A stretch of 64,000 nt of DNA, from contig NZ_CP124543.1 of NCBI RefSeq assembly GCF_029953635.1, positions 4,629,455-4,693,454 of the forward strand. The letters are read 5' to 3'. The DNA is from Halotia branconii CENA392. Its GTDB lineage: Bacteria > Cyanobacteriota > Cyanobacteriia > Cyanobacteriales > Nostocaceae. The notes beneath the pieces are model-generated. The model was given only the letters and a program-made list of their open reading frames with translations. It ran no database searches and had not been told where the DNA came from. Both the position numbers and the translations under genes were made by a program. Below, piece by piece: positions 50,777 through 59,455 of the stretch. How positions within the stretch are numbered: position 1 is the first letter of the stretch; each line of letters starts with the position of its first letter.

Positions 50777-52288
50777 CTAACCCCTATCAATTTGTCTAAC
50801 CACTGTTAACGCCGAATAACTTACCCCAGCAGTACCTTCCCCTGGATGCGTGGAGTCACCAACTAACCACAGATGATTGATAGGTGTACGATTGGCAAAA
50901 CCAAAGGGGCCGAAGGTAGGTATTCTTTGGCCAATACCGCCAACTATACCGCGATCGCGGGCTGTAAAATGGGCAAAGGTGCGGGGTGTAGCAGCTTCTT
51001 GATGAATAATTGTTTCTGGTTTCAAATAGAAGTATTGGTTAAGACGAGCGATCGCCTCTTGAGTATACTTTTGTTTGAGTCCTTGATAATCTTGGGTTTG
51101 CCACCACGGCGTAGGATCGACAAAGGAAGAAGCGATAATTGTAGCTTTACCCTCAGGGGCGCGACCATCTCCAGGATGACTGACGGAGACAAACAAGGAA
51201 TTGTTCTCGCCAATGGGGCCGTTGGCATCGTACATAAATTGTAGATGGGGCGGACAATCAAGAGGAATGGCACTCGCATCTACACCCAAATACACTACAA
51301 ACGCGCCTGATGCTGGGGGCAATTTTTCTACCCGATGTTTATAGCCAGAGGTCGCTTGTGCTTTTAATAGTTGCGTTAAATTCTGCACAGTGACGTTAGC
51401 AACTATATAGTCAGCGGCTTCTGTCCACACTTCACCAGTTTTCTGATTTCTAATGACTACAGCATTAGCTTTGCCATTTTCTACTTGAATTTCCTCGACT
51501 GTATGGCGCATCAACAATTTACCATTGTCTCTTTCTAAAGCTTGCACCAGGCGATCGCTTAATACTTGCATACTACCTTGGAGGTGAAATAACCCTTGGG
51601 GTAATTGGGATACACTCAAAGCGGTTGCGGCATACAGCAATGCAGTTTCATTTGCATTTACCTGAGAATACAACTTTAGTTGCAAGTCCAAAAATGTTCT
51701 CAGTCGTTGGTCATTTCCTAAACCAAATAACCGTAAAGCATCTCCTACCGTCAAGAGAGTGAAGGGTGCGGTAATTAATGTACTAGGACGCACTGCTTGA
51801 ATTAGCTGCCCCAAATCCCACAAATTACGCGGCGGTAATATAGGGTCGCGTCCTTGAAATTCCCAACTGGCATTAAATAATGTTGCCATTAACTGCCAAA
51901 AGGGTTCGCTACCAGGAAACTGTCTTTGCCGTTCCTCTTGCCATTTTTCTGGGTCGCGCCAAACGTTAATAGGGATACTTTCCCCAGGTAAATACACCGC
52001 ACAAGCCGGATCACAAGGCGTTGCTGCTGGTAAATCTATTGCCAATTCTGAGAAAATCCGGTGATGAATCCCTCCTGGCTCTAATCCTGCTACCTGAGTT
52101 GCTCCCACATCAAAGGTAAATCCCTGGCGTTTAAATGTGGAAGCACAGCCGCCCGGTACAATAGCTTGGTCTAGGATTAAGACACTGTAACCTCTACGAG
52201 CTAATAATGCCCCAGCAGTCAGTCCGCCGATTCCTGCACCAATGACGATGACGTGAGGTTGATTTTTGTCAATAAAGACGTTAGACAT
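50777..52288 (-). CDS. crtD: Carotenoid C-3',4' desaturase (CrtD type)
   Basis: A 503-residue FAD-dependent oxidoreductase of the phytoene-desaturase/CRTISO superfamily. The dinucleotide fold GAGIGGLTAGALLARRGYSV starts at residue 17, followed by VPGGCASTFKRQGFTFDVGA, a strong family marker. The C-terminal motif is LWLVGDSTHPGEGTAGVSYS. The region TQVAGLEPGGIHHRIFSEL is characteristic of the cyanobacterial CrtD group, which introduces the 3',4' double bond for myxol glycosides. CrtH (carotene isomerase) is the main alternative; CrtD fits better. It is a single minus-strand gene. Confidence 0.85.
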   Translation of the reverse strand: MSNVFIDKNQPHVIVIGAGIGGLTAGALLARRGYSVLILDQAIVPGGCASTFKRQGFTFDVGATQVAGLEPGGIHHRIFSELAIDLPAATPCDPACAVYLPGESIPINVWRDPEKWQEERQRQFPGSEPFWQLMATLFNASWEFQGRDPILPPRNLWDLGQLIQAVRPSTLITAPFTLLTVGDALRLFGLGNDQRLRTFLDLQLKLYSQVNANETALLYAATALSVSQLPQGLFHLQGSMQVLSDRLVQALERDNGKLLMRHTVEEIQVENGKANAVVIRNQKTGEVWTEAADYIVANVTVQNLTQLLKAQATSGYKHRVEKLPPASGAFVVYLGVDASAIPLDCPPHLQFMYDANGPIGENNSLFVSVSHPGDGRAPEGKATIIASSFVDPTPWWQTQDYQGLKQKYTQEAIARLNQYFYLKPETIIHQEAATPRTFAHFTARDRGIVGGIGQRIPTFGPFGFANRTPINHLWLVGDSTHPGEGTAGVSYSALTVVRQIDRG

Positions 52289-52410
52289 TGATATTTATAT
52301 TTACAAATTTTAATATTACTATTCATAATTTTATCGGGTAATGGCTGTAGAAAGCTAGTATGCGTCCTAGCTGCACATTTTTTAGTCAAAATTGTCATTA
52401 CAGCTAATGT

Positions 52411-53061
52411 TCAACTATCCTTTTGCTGAAACTGGCTGAATAACCAAGTTCCAACTTCAGATTGACTCGTTTCACGGCTACGGCGTAAGGCTGCTTCTAC
52501 AATTGCAATTACCAATCCTGGTAAAACCTGCGATTCTTGAATACGTTTACTACCTTGGTCTGCCATAGTGTATGCAATGATTTGGACATTTTGCACATCT
52601 ACTACCCAGTACTCAGTAACGCCTAATTCTTCGTAGAGGCTTCGTTTTGTACCCAAGTCATCCAGTAGAGATGTTTTTGCAATCTCAATCACTAAATCTG
52701 GTGCAGGGTAGCGATCAAGGTTGACAATTCCTGTATTAGTTGGGATAGTTTGGGCGTATTCTCTGAGGTAATACGCTACATCAGGCTGACAGTCCTGAAC
52801 TTTAGTTTTCCGAAAAGTAGTTGTGTCTAAACCTGTGGCTAAAATTCCTTTAAGTGTGGCAAATAGACTCACAGCAAATATAATTACTACGTGGTCATGA
52901 CCATGATCAAAACTAACTGGTGGCATTTCCAGCCTTATATGTCCTTTGTAGTAATAACTTTTCGCCTTATCGGTCTGTAGTTGAGTAAGTACCTGCAAAT
53001 ATTCTTGCCAAGAAGCAGGAATCCATACATCTGTAGGTAACTGGGTTTGAGGTTCACTCAT
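52411..53061 (-). CDS. Uma2 family (DUF820) endonuclease-like protein
   Basis: A 216-residue Uma2 protein, intact. Core motifs: SYYYKGHIRLEMPPVSFDHG, DCQPDVAYYLREYAQT, APDLVIEIAKTSLLDDLGTK and RSLYEELGVTEYWVVDVQN; together these carry the PD-(D/E)XK-like residues (Asp, Glu, Lys). It lies 39 bp downstream of the repeat-tailed protein at 53101 on the same strand and probably shares its transcript. Small proteins of that type often precede Uma2-like genes in cyanobacteria, and a functional link is possible. The cellular role of the family is unknown. Confidence 0.88.
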   Translation of the reverse strand: MSEPQTQLPTDVWIPASWQEYLQVLTQLQTDKAKSYYYKGHIRLEMPPVSFDHGHDHVVIIFAVSLFATLKGILATGLDTTTFRKTKVQDCQPDVAYYLREYAQTIPTNTGIVNLDRYPAPDLVIEIAKTSLLDDLGTKRSLYEELGVTEYWVVDVQNVQIIAYTMADQGSKRIQESQVLPGLVIAIVEAALRRSRETSQSEVGTWLFSQFQQKDS

Positions 53062-53100
53062 TGTCTAACCCTTTTGCCAGTAAGCTATATCTCTTGTAAC

Positions 53101-53330
53101 TCACATTCCGAGTTTTTTGCTCGGTACTTTGACATCTGAAGTCCGATGTTCGAGTTTGGAGGGTGAAGTTTCAGGCTTTGAAGTCAAAGTTTCGAGTTCA
53201 AAAGTGCAACGTTGGTGTTCTGAAGGTGAAACTTGGAGTTTAGAAGGTGAAGTTTCGAGCTTTTTGCTCGGATGTTGGTGTTCTGTAGTGGAATTTCCAA
53301 GTTCTGAGGTTGAATGATGGTGATTGGAAG
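53101..53330. repeat. GCTCGG/GAAGTT-type repeat block C
   Basis: The strand shown carries units such as GAGTTTTTTGCTCGG and GGTGAAGTTTCGAGCTTTTT with a spacing of roughly 21-24 bp. They are read in frame as the tail of the 155-residue protein. The same vocabulary (in reverse sense CCGAGCAATTTACTC) makes up the blocks beyond the NACHT-CHAT gene. Confidence 0.65.
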
Positions 53331-53568
53331 GCGATCGCTGATAATAATCAAATCTTCTAGCTAGATCTGTAGGTAGTTTTTGCCATTCTTCATCAGGGAC
53401 TTCAGCAGAAATTTGCGCTACCAGTTCCCAAATAGGAAGAGCATCGGGGTCAAAAGAAAGTTTGTTTAATGTTGATATTTCGCTGAACTGGATGATAGTT
53501 GATAGGTTTTCAAAAGCATCTGACGGAGATACTGGCGTATATTCTGGTTGAAAATTTTGTTTTACCAT
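53101..53568 (-). CDS. Small protein with repeat-derived C-terminus
   Basis: A 155-residue protein in two parts. Residues 1-80 are a conserved-looking acidic helical domain, with SFDPDALPIWELVAQISAEV and PDEEWQKLPTDLARRFDYYQ. From about residue 85 to the end it is low-complexity repeat (TSELGNSTTEHQHPSKKLET, SPSKLQVSPSEHQR, TSPSKLEHRT). At the DNA level the tail belongs to the same repeat family as at 57930-58190 and 58805-59060. The N-terminal part has the size of an antitoxin or transcript-partner protein. It is between Uma2 and the NACHT-CHAT gene on the same strand. Confidence 0.7.
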   Translation of the reverse strand: MVKQNFQPEYTPVSPSDAFENLSTIIQFSEISTLNKLSFDPDALPIWELVAQISAEVPDEEWQKLPTDLARRFDYYQRSPSNHHHSTSELGNSTTEHQHPSKKLETSPSKLQVSPSEHQRCTFELETLTSKPETSPSKLEHRTSDVKVPSKKLGM

Positions 53569-53655
53569 TTTATTGATTTTACTTGCTTGTTCTATATCTG
53601 AGTTTGGATGATAAGGGTTGGGGTACGATCACTTGTTAGCACAAAAGATATCAAG

Positions 53656-56600
53656 CTATTGTTTCTTCTTCAATTTTGGAGTTAGATGTTCTGGAATATT
53701 TTCTAGCTCAATTGCATTACATCCAAATTTATAAGCAGTTTCAATAGACTTTCCAGCCCCTAGAGCGTCATAAAATCCCATAGCAAACTTAATTGCAGCA
53801 GTGTCTCCAACTGCATTATTCATTCCAATTACATGGTCAATATGCTGAAAAATAGCCTCTGCTTGCACTTCAGAATAGCAAGCATTAAGGAGAACACATT
53901 CGACGTGTTCATTACATAATTTAAATAAATTTGCTAGAGCCTCGTTACTCACTAGTTTTGATTGTCCATTCTCATCTTCTATCACTAGTCCTTGACTACC
54001 TGATCCATGTCCGCAGAAATGAACAATTTGTGGTTCGGTATCTAGTAAGGCTCGACGTAAATCATCAGTCTGAACAGCCCATCTTTGCTCTAATTTAAAT
54101 TGATCGCGTTTTTGAGCTCGACGTAACCCCTCATCAATTTCGCGCACTTCTTTATCAAGACGTAATCTTGCCTCATCAACTGGGCTTGATGCCAGGATAA
54201 GAATTGTCTTCATAGTGGGTGATTCCTTTATATTTATAATCTGGAGAATTTGCTCTGGTCTAAATGATTGTCGTTCCCAATTTTCGCGTCGCATAATATT
54301 TTTGGCATGAAACAAAGTTCTTGTCAGCCATGTTAATTCAGGAAACTGATTATAAATACGCTCAATTTCAGTACAAGCCTGAGATGTGCCAGTGTCTCTC
54401 AGTTGTGTGAGAACACCATCTCTCAATTCAGCAACGCTTTCTCTAACACCAATATTATGAGCAAGAACTTCATTACTGTGATCGGGATCTTCAAAATGAG
54501 GATACTGCCAAACTAGCCAGATGTACAAATCAGCTAGTTGTTTTTCAGTCAGATTTAAATCAATACCACGCACATAGCGGTTAGTGACTGCTTCAAATAC
54601 TTCTCTTCCAAAATCTGTATCTTGTTCAATAACTGACCAAAGAACTGCCCAACTAATAGGTTCTGCATACTCGACTAATACCTTAGCTGCAACTAAAGCT
54701 TTTTGATGTGCTTCTTCTTCTAAAGGTAAGGGAATAGAAACCAGGGATTGAGCAAACTGTCGAGCTTCAGTTGATTTTTTATTTAAAAGTTCTTCAAGTA
54801 ATTGCTCTAGACATTCAGACTTAATTGCAGTATCTCTAGCCTTTTTTATAAGAACTGCTTGGAAACGCTCATCCCAGCATTTTTCAAATTTATGAAGAAT
54901 AAGTATAGGATTATCTTTCTTATTTTCTTTATCAATAATTGATACTAGCGTATTCAGAGTTTCGCTAGGAGCTTTCAGATATGACCACTTTATTAGCTCT
55001 TTATAAAATTCTTCTTTTTGGCTGTTGTAAGGATAGCCAACGATAATAGATGCCCATCTTTGCCATATATGAGATGATAAAGTCTCTAAAGTTTCTGGGC
55101 GTTCCTGCAAAAGTAACAATAAAGCTTTAAATCCTGCTGATTCTGGTTCGTAAAACGTGTTTGTCTCTATCCAGTCAGAAGCTAATTGACTATATTCTTC
55201 AATGTATTTTTTAGCAGCATTAATGATTCTCTCACGAGTTTTGACATCGGCTTCTTGCCATCCAGGGAGTTTTGTTAAATCTAATTCAAATTTATGTTTA
55301 TAAAATTCACTGTCTGGCTCAAGCATCATCTCCATATTTAGTTGCCACCAAGCTGATAAATTTCCTGACTCTAGCTGCTCCAGAAATATAATAATTTGCT
55401 CTTTGGGCGATGGATATAAAAGAGGTTTTTGTCTAATATTTTTCTCTTCTTGTCTTCTTTGATATTCAGACCTCAAATTCTCAGCTTTGTAAAACTCTTC
55501 ACGCAATATATTATTAGTCTGTGTAGCTGTGAGGATAGCATCTCTCTGCTTTAAATCTTGATGATTGAATTTCCACTGTATTAATTCTACCCAGATTCGT
55601 TCTTCTGGAGTATCAATATTTTTGAGTTTTTCAAGCATCCAATAAATATCTTCTGTTAAAAGGATATCTCTTGTTAAGGAATCTAATAAAAAATATATAT
55701 CTTCTCCTGATTGTGCAACTTTTATAACTGATTCTTCAATAAATTTGTGTCGTTTATCAATATCATTAATGACTAATGATTCAAATTCTTTTTGAAGTTC
55801 ATTGCCAGAAGTTATAATTTTCTGGTATTCTCTCCACTGTATTAAAGCCACTTTAGTAAAACTTTCTGCAATATCAGGAAAATCAAAATTTTGCCATGCT
55901 TTTAGGAGTATTGCATCTGCAAGTCTTTCAAATGGGTGTCTAAAACTTCTAAGACTCTGCTTTTCAAGCCAGTTAAGAGCCACTAGTAAGTCAGTTGGCT
56001 GGAGTTTTTCTGCAAGTTTAAAGTCAAGAAAGTCTCGATACGCTCCCATAAAATTTCTCCGTTTATGCGGAGTTAGAACCTTAAACAATTCTTCTGCGGT
56101 CAGATTATCTGGCCAAACTGCTCTTAAAGTATATCCTTTCAGTTGGTCATTCTCATCTTCTGGTAATTGATTAACAGCTAGTAGTTTTAACCTCATTTTT
56201 GTACTGGTATTCCCAACTTTACATATTGCTTTTGCAGCACTAACTCTGAGATTTATTAATTGGGATGAATCAAGTGCTACATTTACTAACTCTTCTTGAA
56301 GTTCATTTACTTCACAAACTTCAGCAATATCTATTGCTGCATCTCGCGCCTGAAGTGGTTTGCTAGAATCTTGAATATATGGACTTAATTGCACAGTCAA
56401 TCCAGAATGTTTAAGTTTTCCGTATCGAAAATAATTATCTCTATTTAAATCAAATAACTTTCCTTGCTCGTAATGTTTTAATAAGCTATCAACTATCGCT
56501 GCTCGAACATCTGCATCTGTTGGTATATCGCTTTGCAACAATACATCAGGATCTGTTTTCATAATTTCCTGAAGTACATCATTTCTCATACTAGCTAACC

Positions 56601-57816
56601 ACGCTGATGTCTCATGAAGTTGAGGTATTAACTTACGTTCAGGATCTTCAGGTGAAACAAACAGTTGCATTATCCTATTCAAAGGTGTTTTATGGTGATA
56701 TAAGTACCATGCAGCAAGAAATTCAGCATAAGTCTGGTGGGCGAACCCGATTCGATGCTGTCCACGCGAAGAAAATAACTCTGTAATCGATAAAATTTCT
56801 TTTTTAATGCACTTTTCGTCAAAGGAAAACTCTTGCTGATCAATATGTTCTTTACCTATACACAAATTACCAATAGCAATATCAGTCTTAGGCATATCCC
56901 CGTATTCTGGATTGATCCAGATAGCAGACTTATTGGAAAATAAAAGCAATGCAGCAATTCTACCTGCTATAATTAATCGCTTTTTGGCACTTAAACTGCC
57001 AATATTGTCTGAATCACGGCGATCTGGGTTAACTTCTTCACACATTTGTAAACAGCCTTCTTCGTACAAATCTTTCTGAGAAGAAGGAAATCGTCCGTTT
57101 TGGTAAATACCCAAAAGAAATTTTAATGTTATTGGCTTGATAGCAAGAGGAATAGCATTTTTGTTGAAAACTTCCTGTAAAAAATCGTCAGAGTTTATCC
57201 TACTCTTATTTGCTTCTTCAATTACATTTTCTCGAAGTAGAGGAGCTAGCTGGTAGACTCCTACATTAGTTTCTTCCCACTTATCTTTTAGCTTTTGCTC
57301 CAAGTTGCTTGACCAGTCAGCCGTTCTGCAAGTGATCCGAAAATATAGACGATCACAAGGTAGCTTTTCTATTTCACGCTTGAGAATAATGACAATTTTA
57401 CGGATGCAAAGTAATCCTTCATCTAGGCTATCTAAAAAAAGATATAGTTTATGTTTTCCTCTAAGCCAAGCCTGAAACTTTTCGTCGCGGAAGATTGCAT
57501 CACACAGATCCCTATCTGATTCATAGTTAATAAGTTTGAACCACAAACAACTATCTTCTGAACCACTAAGCCTCTGACTGATTTGAAAATATGCGTGTTC
57601 GGCTGCTGTAGTTTTGCCCATACCAGCTTCCCCTAGCAGCACCAAACATGGCTTTTCTAAGATGGTATCAAAAGCAAGTAATTCAGGATTAGATATATGT
57701 CCCCACTTTTCTTCAGGATTGCATAAATAATTGCCGCAAGCGTAATTGAGATTTACTGATAAGGGATACCAGAACCGTTTAAATTTGTAATCTTGACTTG
57801 GCATTGTTACTGGCAA
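53656..57816 (-). CDS. NACHT-type NTPase fused to C-terminal CHAT protease
   Basis: A 1386-residue STAND-like protein. The N-terminus (1-45) has no recognised effector. NACHT module: Walker A LGEAGMGKTT (61-70), Walker B KLYLFLDSLDEG (123-134), then RITCRTADW and the winged-helix-like part to about 400. Residues about 400-1190 are a helical, HEAT/ARM-like superhelix. From Met1202 a CHAT domain follows (MKTILILASSPVDEARLRLD), with catalytic-type His1270 in VHFCGHG and Cys1313 in LLNACYS, ending EHLTPKLKKK. Known STAND defence proteins sense a ligand through a repeat region, oligomerise through the NTPase and activate an effector; here the effector is C-terminal rather than N-terminal. A role in phage defence or programmed death is inferred. 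It stands alone on the minus strand in mobile-looking DNA. Confidence 0.88.
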   Translation of the reverse strand: MPVTMPSQDYKFKRFWYPLSVNLNYACGNYLCNPEEKWGHISNPELLAFDTILEKPCLVLLGEAGMGKTTAAEHAYFQISQRLSGSEDSCLWFKLINYESDRDLCDAIFRDEKFQAWLRGKHKLYLFLDSLDEGLLCIRKIVIILKREIEKLPCDRLYFRITCRTADWSSNLEQKLKDKWEETNVGVYQLAPLLRENVIEEANKSRINSDDFLQEVFNKNAIPLAIKPITLKFLLGIYQNGRFPSSQKDLYEEGCLQMCEEVNPDRRDSDNIGSLSAKKRLIIAGRIAALLLFSNKSAIWINPEYGDMPKTDIAIGNLCIGKEHIDQQEFSFDEKCIKKEILSITELFSSRGQHRIGFAHQTYAEFLAAWYLYHHKTPLNRIMQLFVSPEDPERKLIPQLHETSAWLASMRNDVLQEIMKTDPDVLLQSDIPTDADVRAAIVDSLLKHYEQGKLFDLNRDNYFRYGKLKHSGLTVQLSPYIQDSSKPLQARDAAIDIAEVCEVNELQEELVNVALDSSQLINLRVSAAKAICKVGNTSTKMRLKLLAVNQLPEDENDQLKGYTLRAVWPDNLTAEELFKVLTPHKRRNFMGAYRDFLDFKLAEKLQPTDLLVALNWLEKQSLRSFRHPFERLADAILLKAWQNFDFPDIAESFTKVALIQWREYQKIITSGNELQKEFESLVINDIDKRHKFIEESVIKVAQSGEDIYFLLDSLTRDILLTEDIYWMLEKLKNIDTPEERIWVELIQWKFNHQDLKQRDAILTATQTNNILREEFYKAENLRSEYQRRQEEKNIRQKPLLYPSPKEQIIIFLEQLESGNLSAWWQLNMEMMLEPDSEFYKHKFELDLTKLPGWQEADVKTRERIINAAKKYIEEYSQLASDWIETNTFYEPESAGFKALLLLLQERPETLETLSSHIWQRWASIIVGYPYNSQKEEFYKELIKWSYLKAPSETLNTLVSIIDKENKKDNPILILHKFEKCWDERFQAVLIKKARDTAIKSECLEQLLEELLNKKSTEARQFAQSLVSIPLPLEEEAHQKALVAAKVLVEYAEPISWAVLWSVIEQDTDFGREVFEAVTNRYVRGIDLNLTEKQLADLYIWLVWQYPHFEDPDHSNEVLAHNIGVRESVAELRDGVLTQLRDTGTSQACTEIERIYNQFPELTWLTRTLFHAKNIMRRENWERQSFRPEQILQIINIKESPTMKTILILASSPVDEARLRLDKEVREIDEGLRRAQKRDQFKLEQRWAVQTDDLRRALLDTEPQIVHFCGHGSGSQGLVIEDENGQSKLVSNEALANLFKLCNEHVECVLLNACYSEVQAEAIFQHIDHVIGMNNAVGDTAAIKFAMGFYDALGAGKSIETAYKFGCNAIELENIPEHLTPKLKKKQ

Positions 57817-57929
57817 AAAGCTGAGAACATTTTTACTATATTAACTTCACTAAATTTTAAGTGTTTACGTTTTAGTAATGAGCATTTTTGTATAAAATAC
57901 TGCTGCGATCGCCTTGTTCACTTCACTCT

Positions 57930-58190
57930 TCAACCTTTGAACTCGAAACGTTGAGCAATTTACTTAAAACGTCAACTCCAGAACACGAAACGCCGAGCAA
58001 TTTACTCAAAAAATCAAGCTCAGAACACGAAACGCCGAGCAATTTACTCCAACATCCGAGTTCTGAGCTTTAACGTTGCACCTTTTAAGTGCAACTGTCG
58101 AGTTATTTTCTACAACGTTGCTGCTTGAGGCTTGGATTTCCGAGATTTACGGGCGAATCTTTGCCCCATTTCCTCAACTACTGCTACCGT
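57930..58190. repeat. Duplicated repeat block A
   Basis: Units such as GAACTCGAAACGTTGAGCAA, GAACACGAAACGCCGAGCAA and CTCAAAAAATCAAGCTC run in tandem, followed by CACCTTTTAAGTGCAACTG (a small hairpin) and a stretch identical to the 3' end of the gene at 58982. The whole block is repeated in direct orientation at 58805-59060. Confidence 0.85.
58110..58190 (-). pseudogene. 3' remnant of the 157-residue protein gene
   Basis: On the minus strand it reads VAVVEEMGQRFARKSRKSKPQAATL, which is nearly identical to the C-terminus of the intact gene at 58982-59455. The rest of the gene is missing. It is the border of the duplicated block. Confidence 0.8.
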
Positions 58191-58373
58191 AATCTCTGAT
58201 TTGGTGTAGGTACGTCACTCAAGAGATTAGATGGTATGTGGAAGCTAATTATTACAAAAAAGGCTTTCCTTGAATCTGTAAACGACCCTTCCATATCCAT
58301 AGAAGCGACCTAACATGCTTCTTGAAGCAGATGAAGATCCGCTATTATTAAGGCAAAGAATTTAAAGGCACTC

Positions 58374-58712
58374 ATGACACTGAGGATCGTGGCTGAATCT
58401 GCTCCTTTAAACACCAATGAAGATGGTGCAATTCTTGTTGGAAACACTCGCGTTACATTGGATACTTTGGTAGCTGTCTTTAAGCAAGGCACAACGGCAG
58501 AGGAGATTGTTTATCGGTATCCGTCGCTGAATCTAGCTGACGTTTATGCCACGATCGCCTTTTATCTCAAGCATCAATTGGAAGTAGAAGACTACTTGCA
58601 ACAGCGGCGGCAGCTATCACAAGAGGTTCGCGCCATGAATCAAACAAGATTTGACCCACAAGGTTTACGCGATCGCTTGCTTGCCCGCAAAACACAACAA
58701 GAAGCATGTTGA
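58374..58712 (+). CDS. DUF433 antitoxin-like protein
   Basis: A 112-residue DUF433 protein with the family core NEDGAILVGNTRVTLDTLVAVFKQGTTAEEIVYRYPSLNLADVYATIAFYL, shown in parts as VGNTRVTLDTLVA and RYPSLNLADVYATIAFYL. These are HTH-like antitoxins normally paired with a DUF5615 PIN-like toxin. The toxin frame begins within its last codons (ATG 58706), the usual overlap, but that toxin is truncated. It is on the plus strand, divergent from the NACHT-CHAT gene. It probably represses its own promoter, by family analogy. Confidence 0.88.
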   Translation: MTLRIVAESAPLNTNEDGAILVGNTRVTLDTLVAVFKQGTTAEEIVYRYPSLNLADVYATIAFYLKHQLEVEDYLQQRRQLSQEVRAMNQTRFDPQGLRDRLLARKTQQEAC

Positions 58713-58792
58713 AGCTGCTTGCTGATGAGAACTTCGATAATACGATCATTCAGGGAGAGATGGAAGGTCAAATTCAGTATCTCTCCTGGTGA
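58706..58792 (+). pseudogene. Truncated DUF5615 PIN-like toxin
   Basis: ATG 58706 overlaps the end of the DUF433 gene and reads MLKLLADENFDNTIIQG, the normal start of DUF5615 toxins with the catalytic-type Asp-Glu-Asn, then leaves the family and stops after 28 residues at 58792. Normal length is about 110-120 residues. The break coincides with the start of repeat block B. Confidence 0.8.
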
Positions 58793-58804
58793 AGCGTTCT
58801 AACA

Positions 58805-59060
58805 ACCTTGGAACTCGAAACGTCGAGCAATTTACTCGAAAGTTCAACTTCAGAACTCGAAACGCCGAGCTTTTTACTCAAAAAATCAAGCTCAGAACAC
58901 GAAATGCCGAGCAATTTACTCCAACATCCGAGTTCTGAGCTTTAACGTTGCACCTTTTAAGTGCAACTTTTGAGTTATTTTCTACAACGTTGCTGCTTGA
59001 GGCTTGGATTTCCGAGATTTACGGGCGAATCTTTGCCCCATTTCTTCAACTACTGCATCT
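58805..59060. repeat. Duplicated repeat block B
   Basis: A direct copy of the block at 57930-58190. Shared segments include CTCAAAAAATCAAGCTC, CCAACATCCGAGTTCTGAG and TTAACGTTGCACCTTTTAAG. Differences are scattered single bases and one extra GAACTCGAAACGCC unit. Block B overlaps the 3' end of the 157-residue protein gene. Confidence 0.85.
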
Positions 59061-59455
59061 AATCCTGCGGTTTGTCCACTGGCTTTTGCATAGTTATATA
59101 CTTGTAACGCGGCTGCATAAGCTTCGCTACCCACCGCCAAAGAAGTATCATCGACTAATTCTTGTAATTGGGTCAAAGCCAGCAATAATGGATATAGCGC
59201 TTCAAATAATTGTACATCCTTTCGCATTTCTTCCAAGTTAAAAGAACGTGGCAAAAACTCTGGGTTCTGTGTTGCCACCTCTAATGCTTTGCTGACAAAG
59301 GCGCGGCTCTTATCTCCCATCTTGGGTAAAGCTTTACGCTCTTCGTTACTCAAATCAATTAAAAACGGTAGCTTTTCTTTAATGGTGGTGATGGCTTGCA
59401 ACAACTCATCTTTATCTGTTGCAGTTAGCGTTGCACTCACAGGGCTTCTAGACAT
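58982..59455 (-). CDS. Conserved helical protein of unknown function
   Basis: A 157-residue soluble protein, largely helical: ATDKDELLQAITTIKEKLPF, NEERKALPKMGDKSRAFVSK and EALYPLLLALTQLQELVDDT, with a basic C-terminus RFARKSRKSKPQAATL. I do not recognise a named family, but the sequence is well balanced and looks genuinely coding. Its 3' end lies in a duplicated block, so a truncated second copy of that end sits at 58110-58190. It is a single minus-strand gene divergent from the M16 peptidase. Confidence 0.75.
   Translation of the reverse strand: MSRSPVSATLTATDKDELLQAITTIKEKLPFLIDLSNEERKALPKMGDKSRAFVSKALEVATQNPEFLPRSFNLEEMRKDVQLFEALYPLLLALTQLQELVDDTSLAVGSEAYAAALQVYNYAKASGQTAGLDAVVEEMGQRFARKSRKSKPQAATL

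Larger units (their letters stand above)
57817..58373. other. Intergenic region with repeat block and promoter
   Basis: A 557-bp gap between the divergent NACHT-CHAT and DUF433 genes. The first 100 bp are AT-rich and should hold the promoter of the NTPase gene. Repeat block A and the tail remnant of a duplicated gene fill 57930-58190. The last 180 bp precede the DUF433 gene. Confidence 0.6.
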
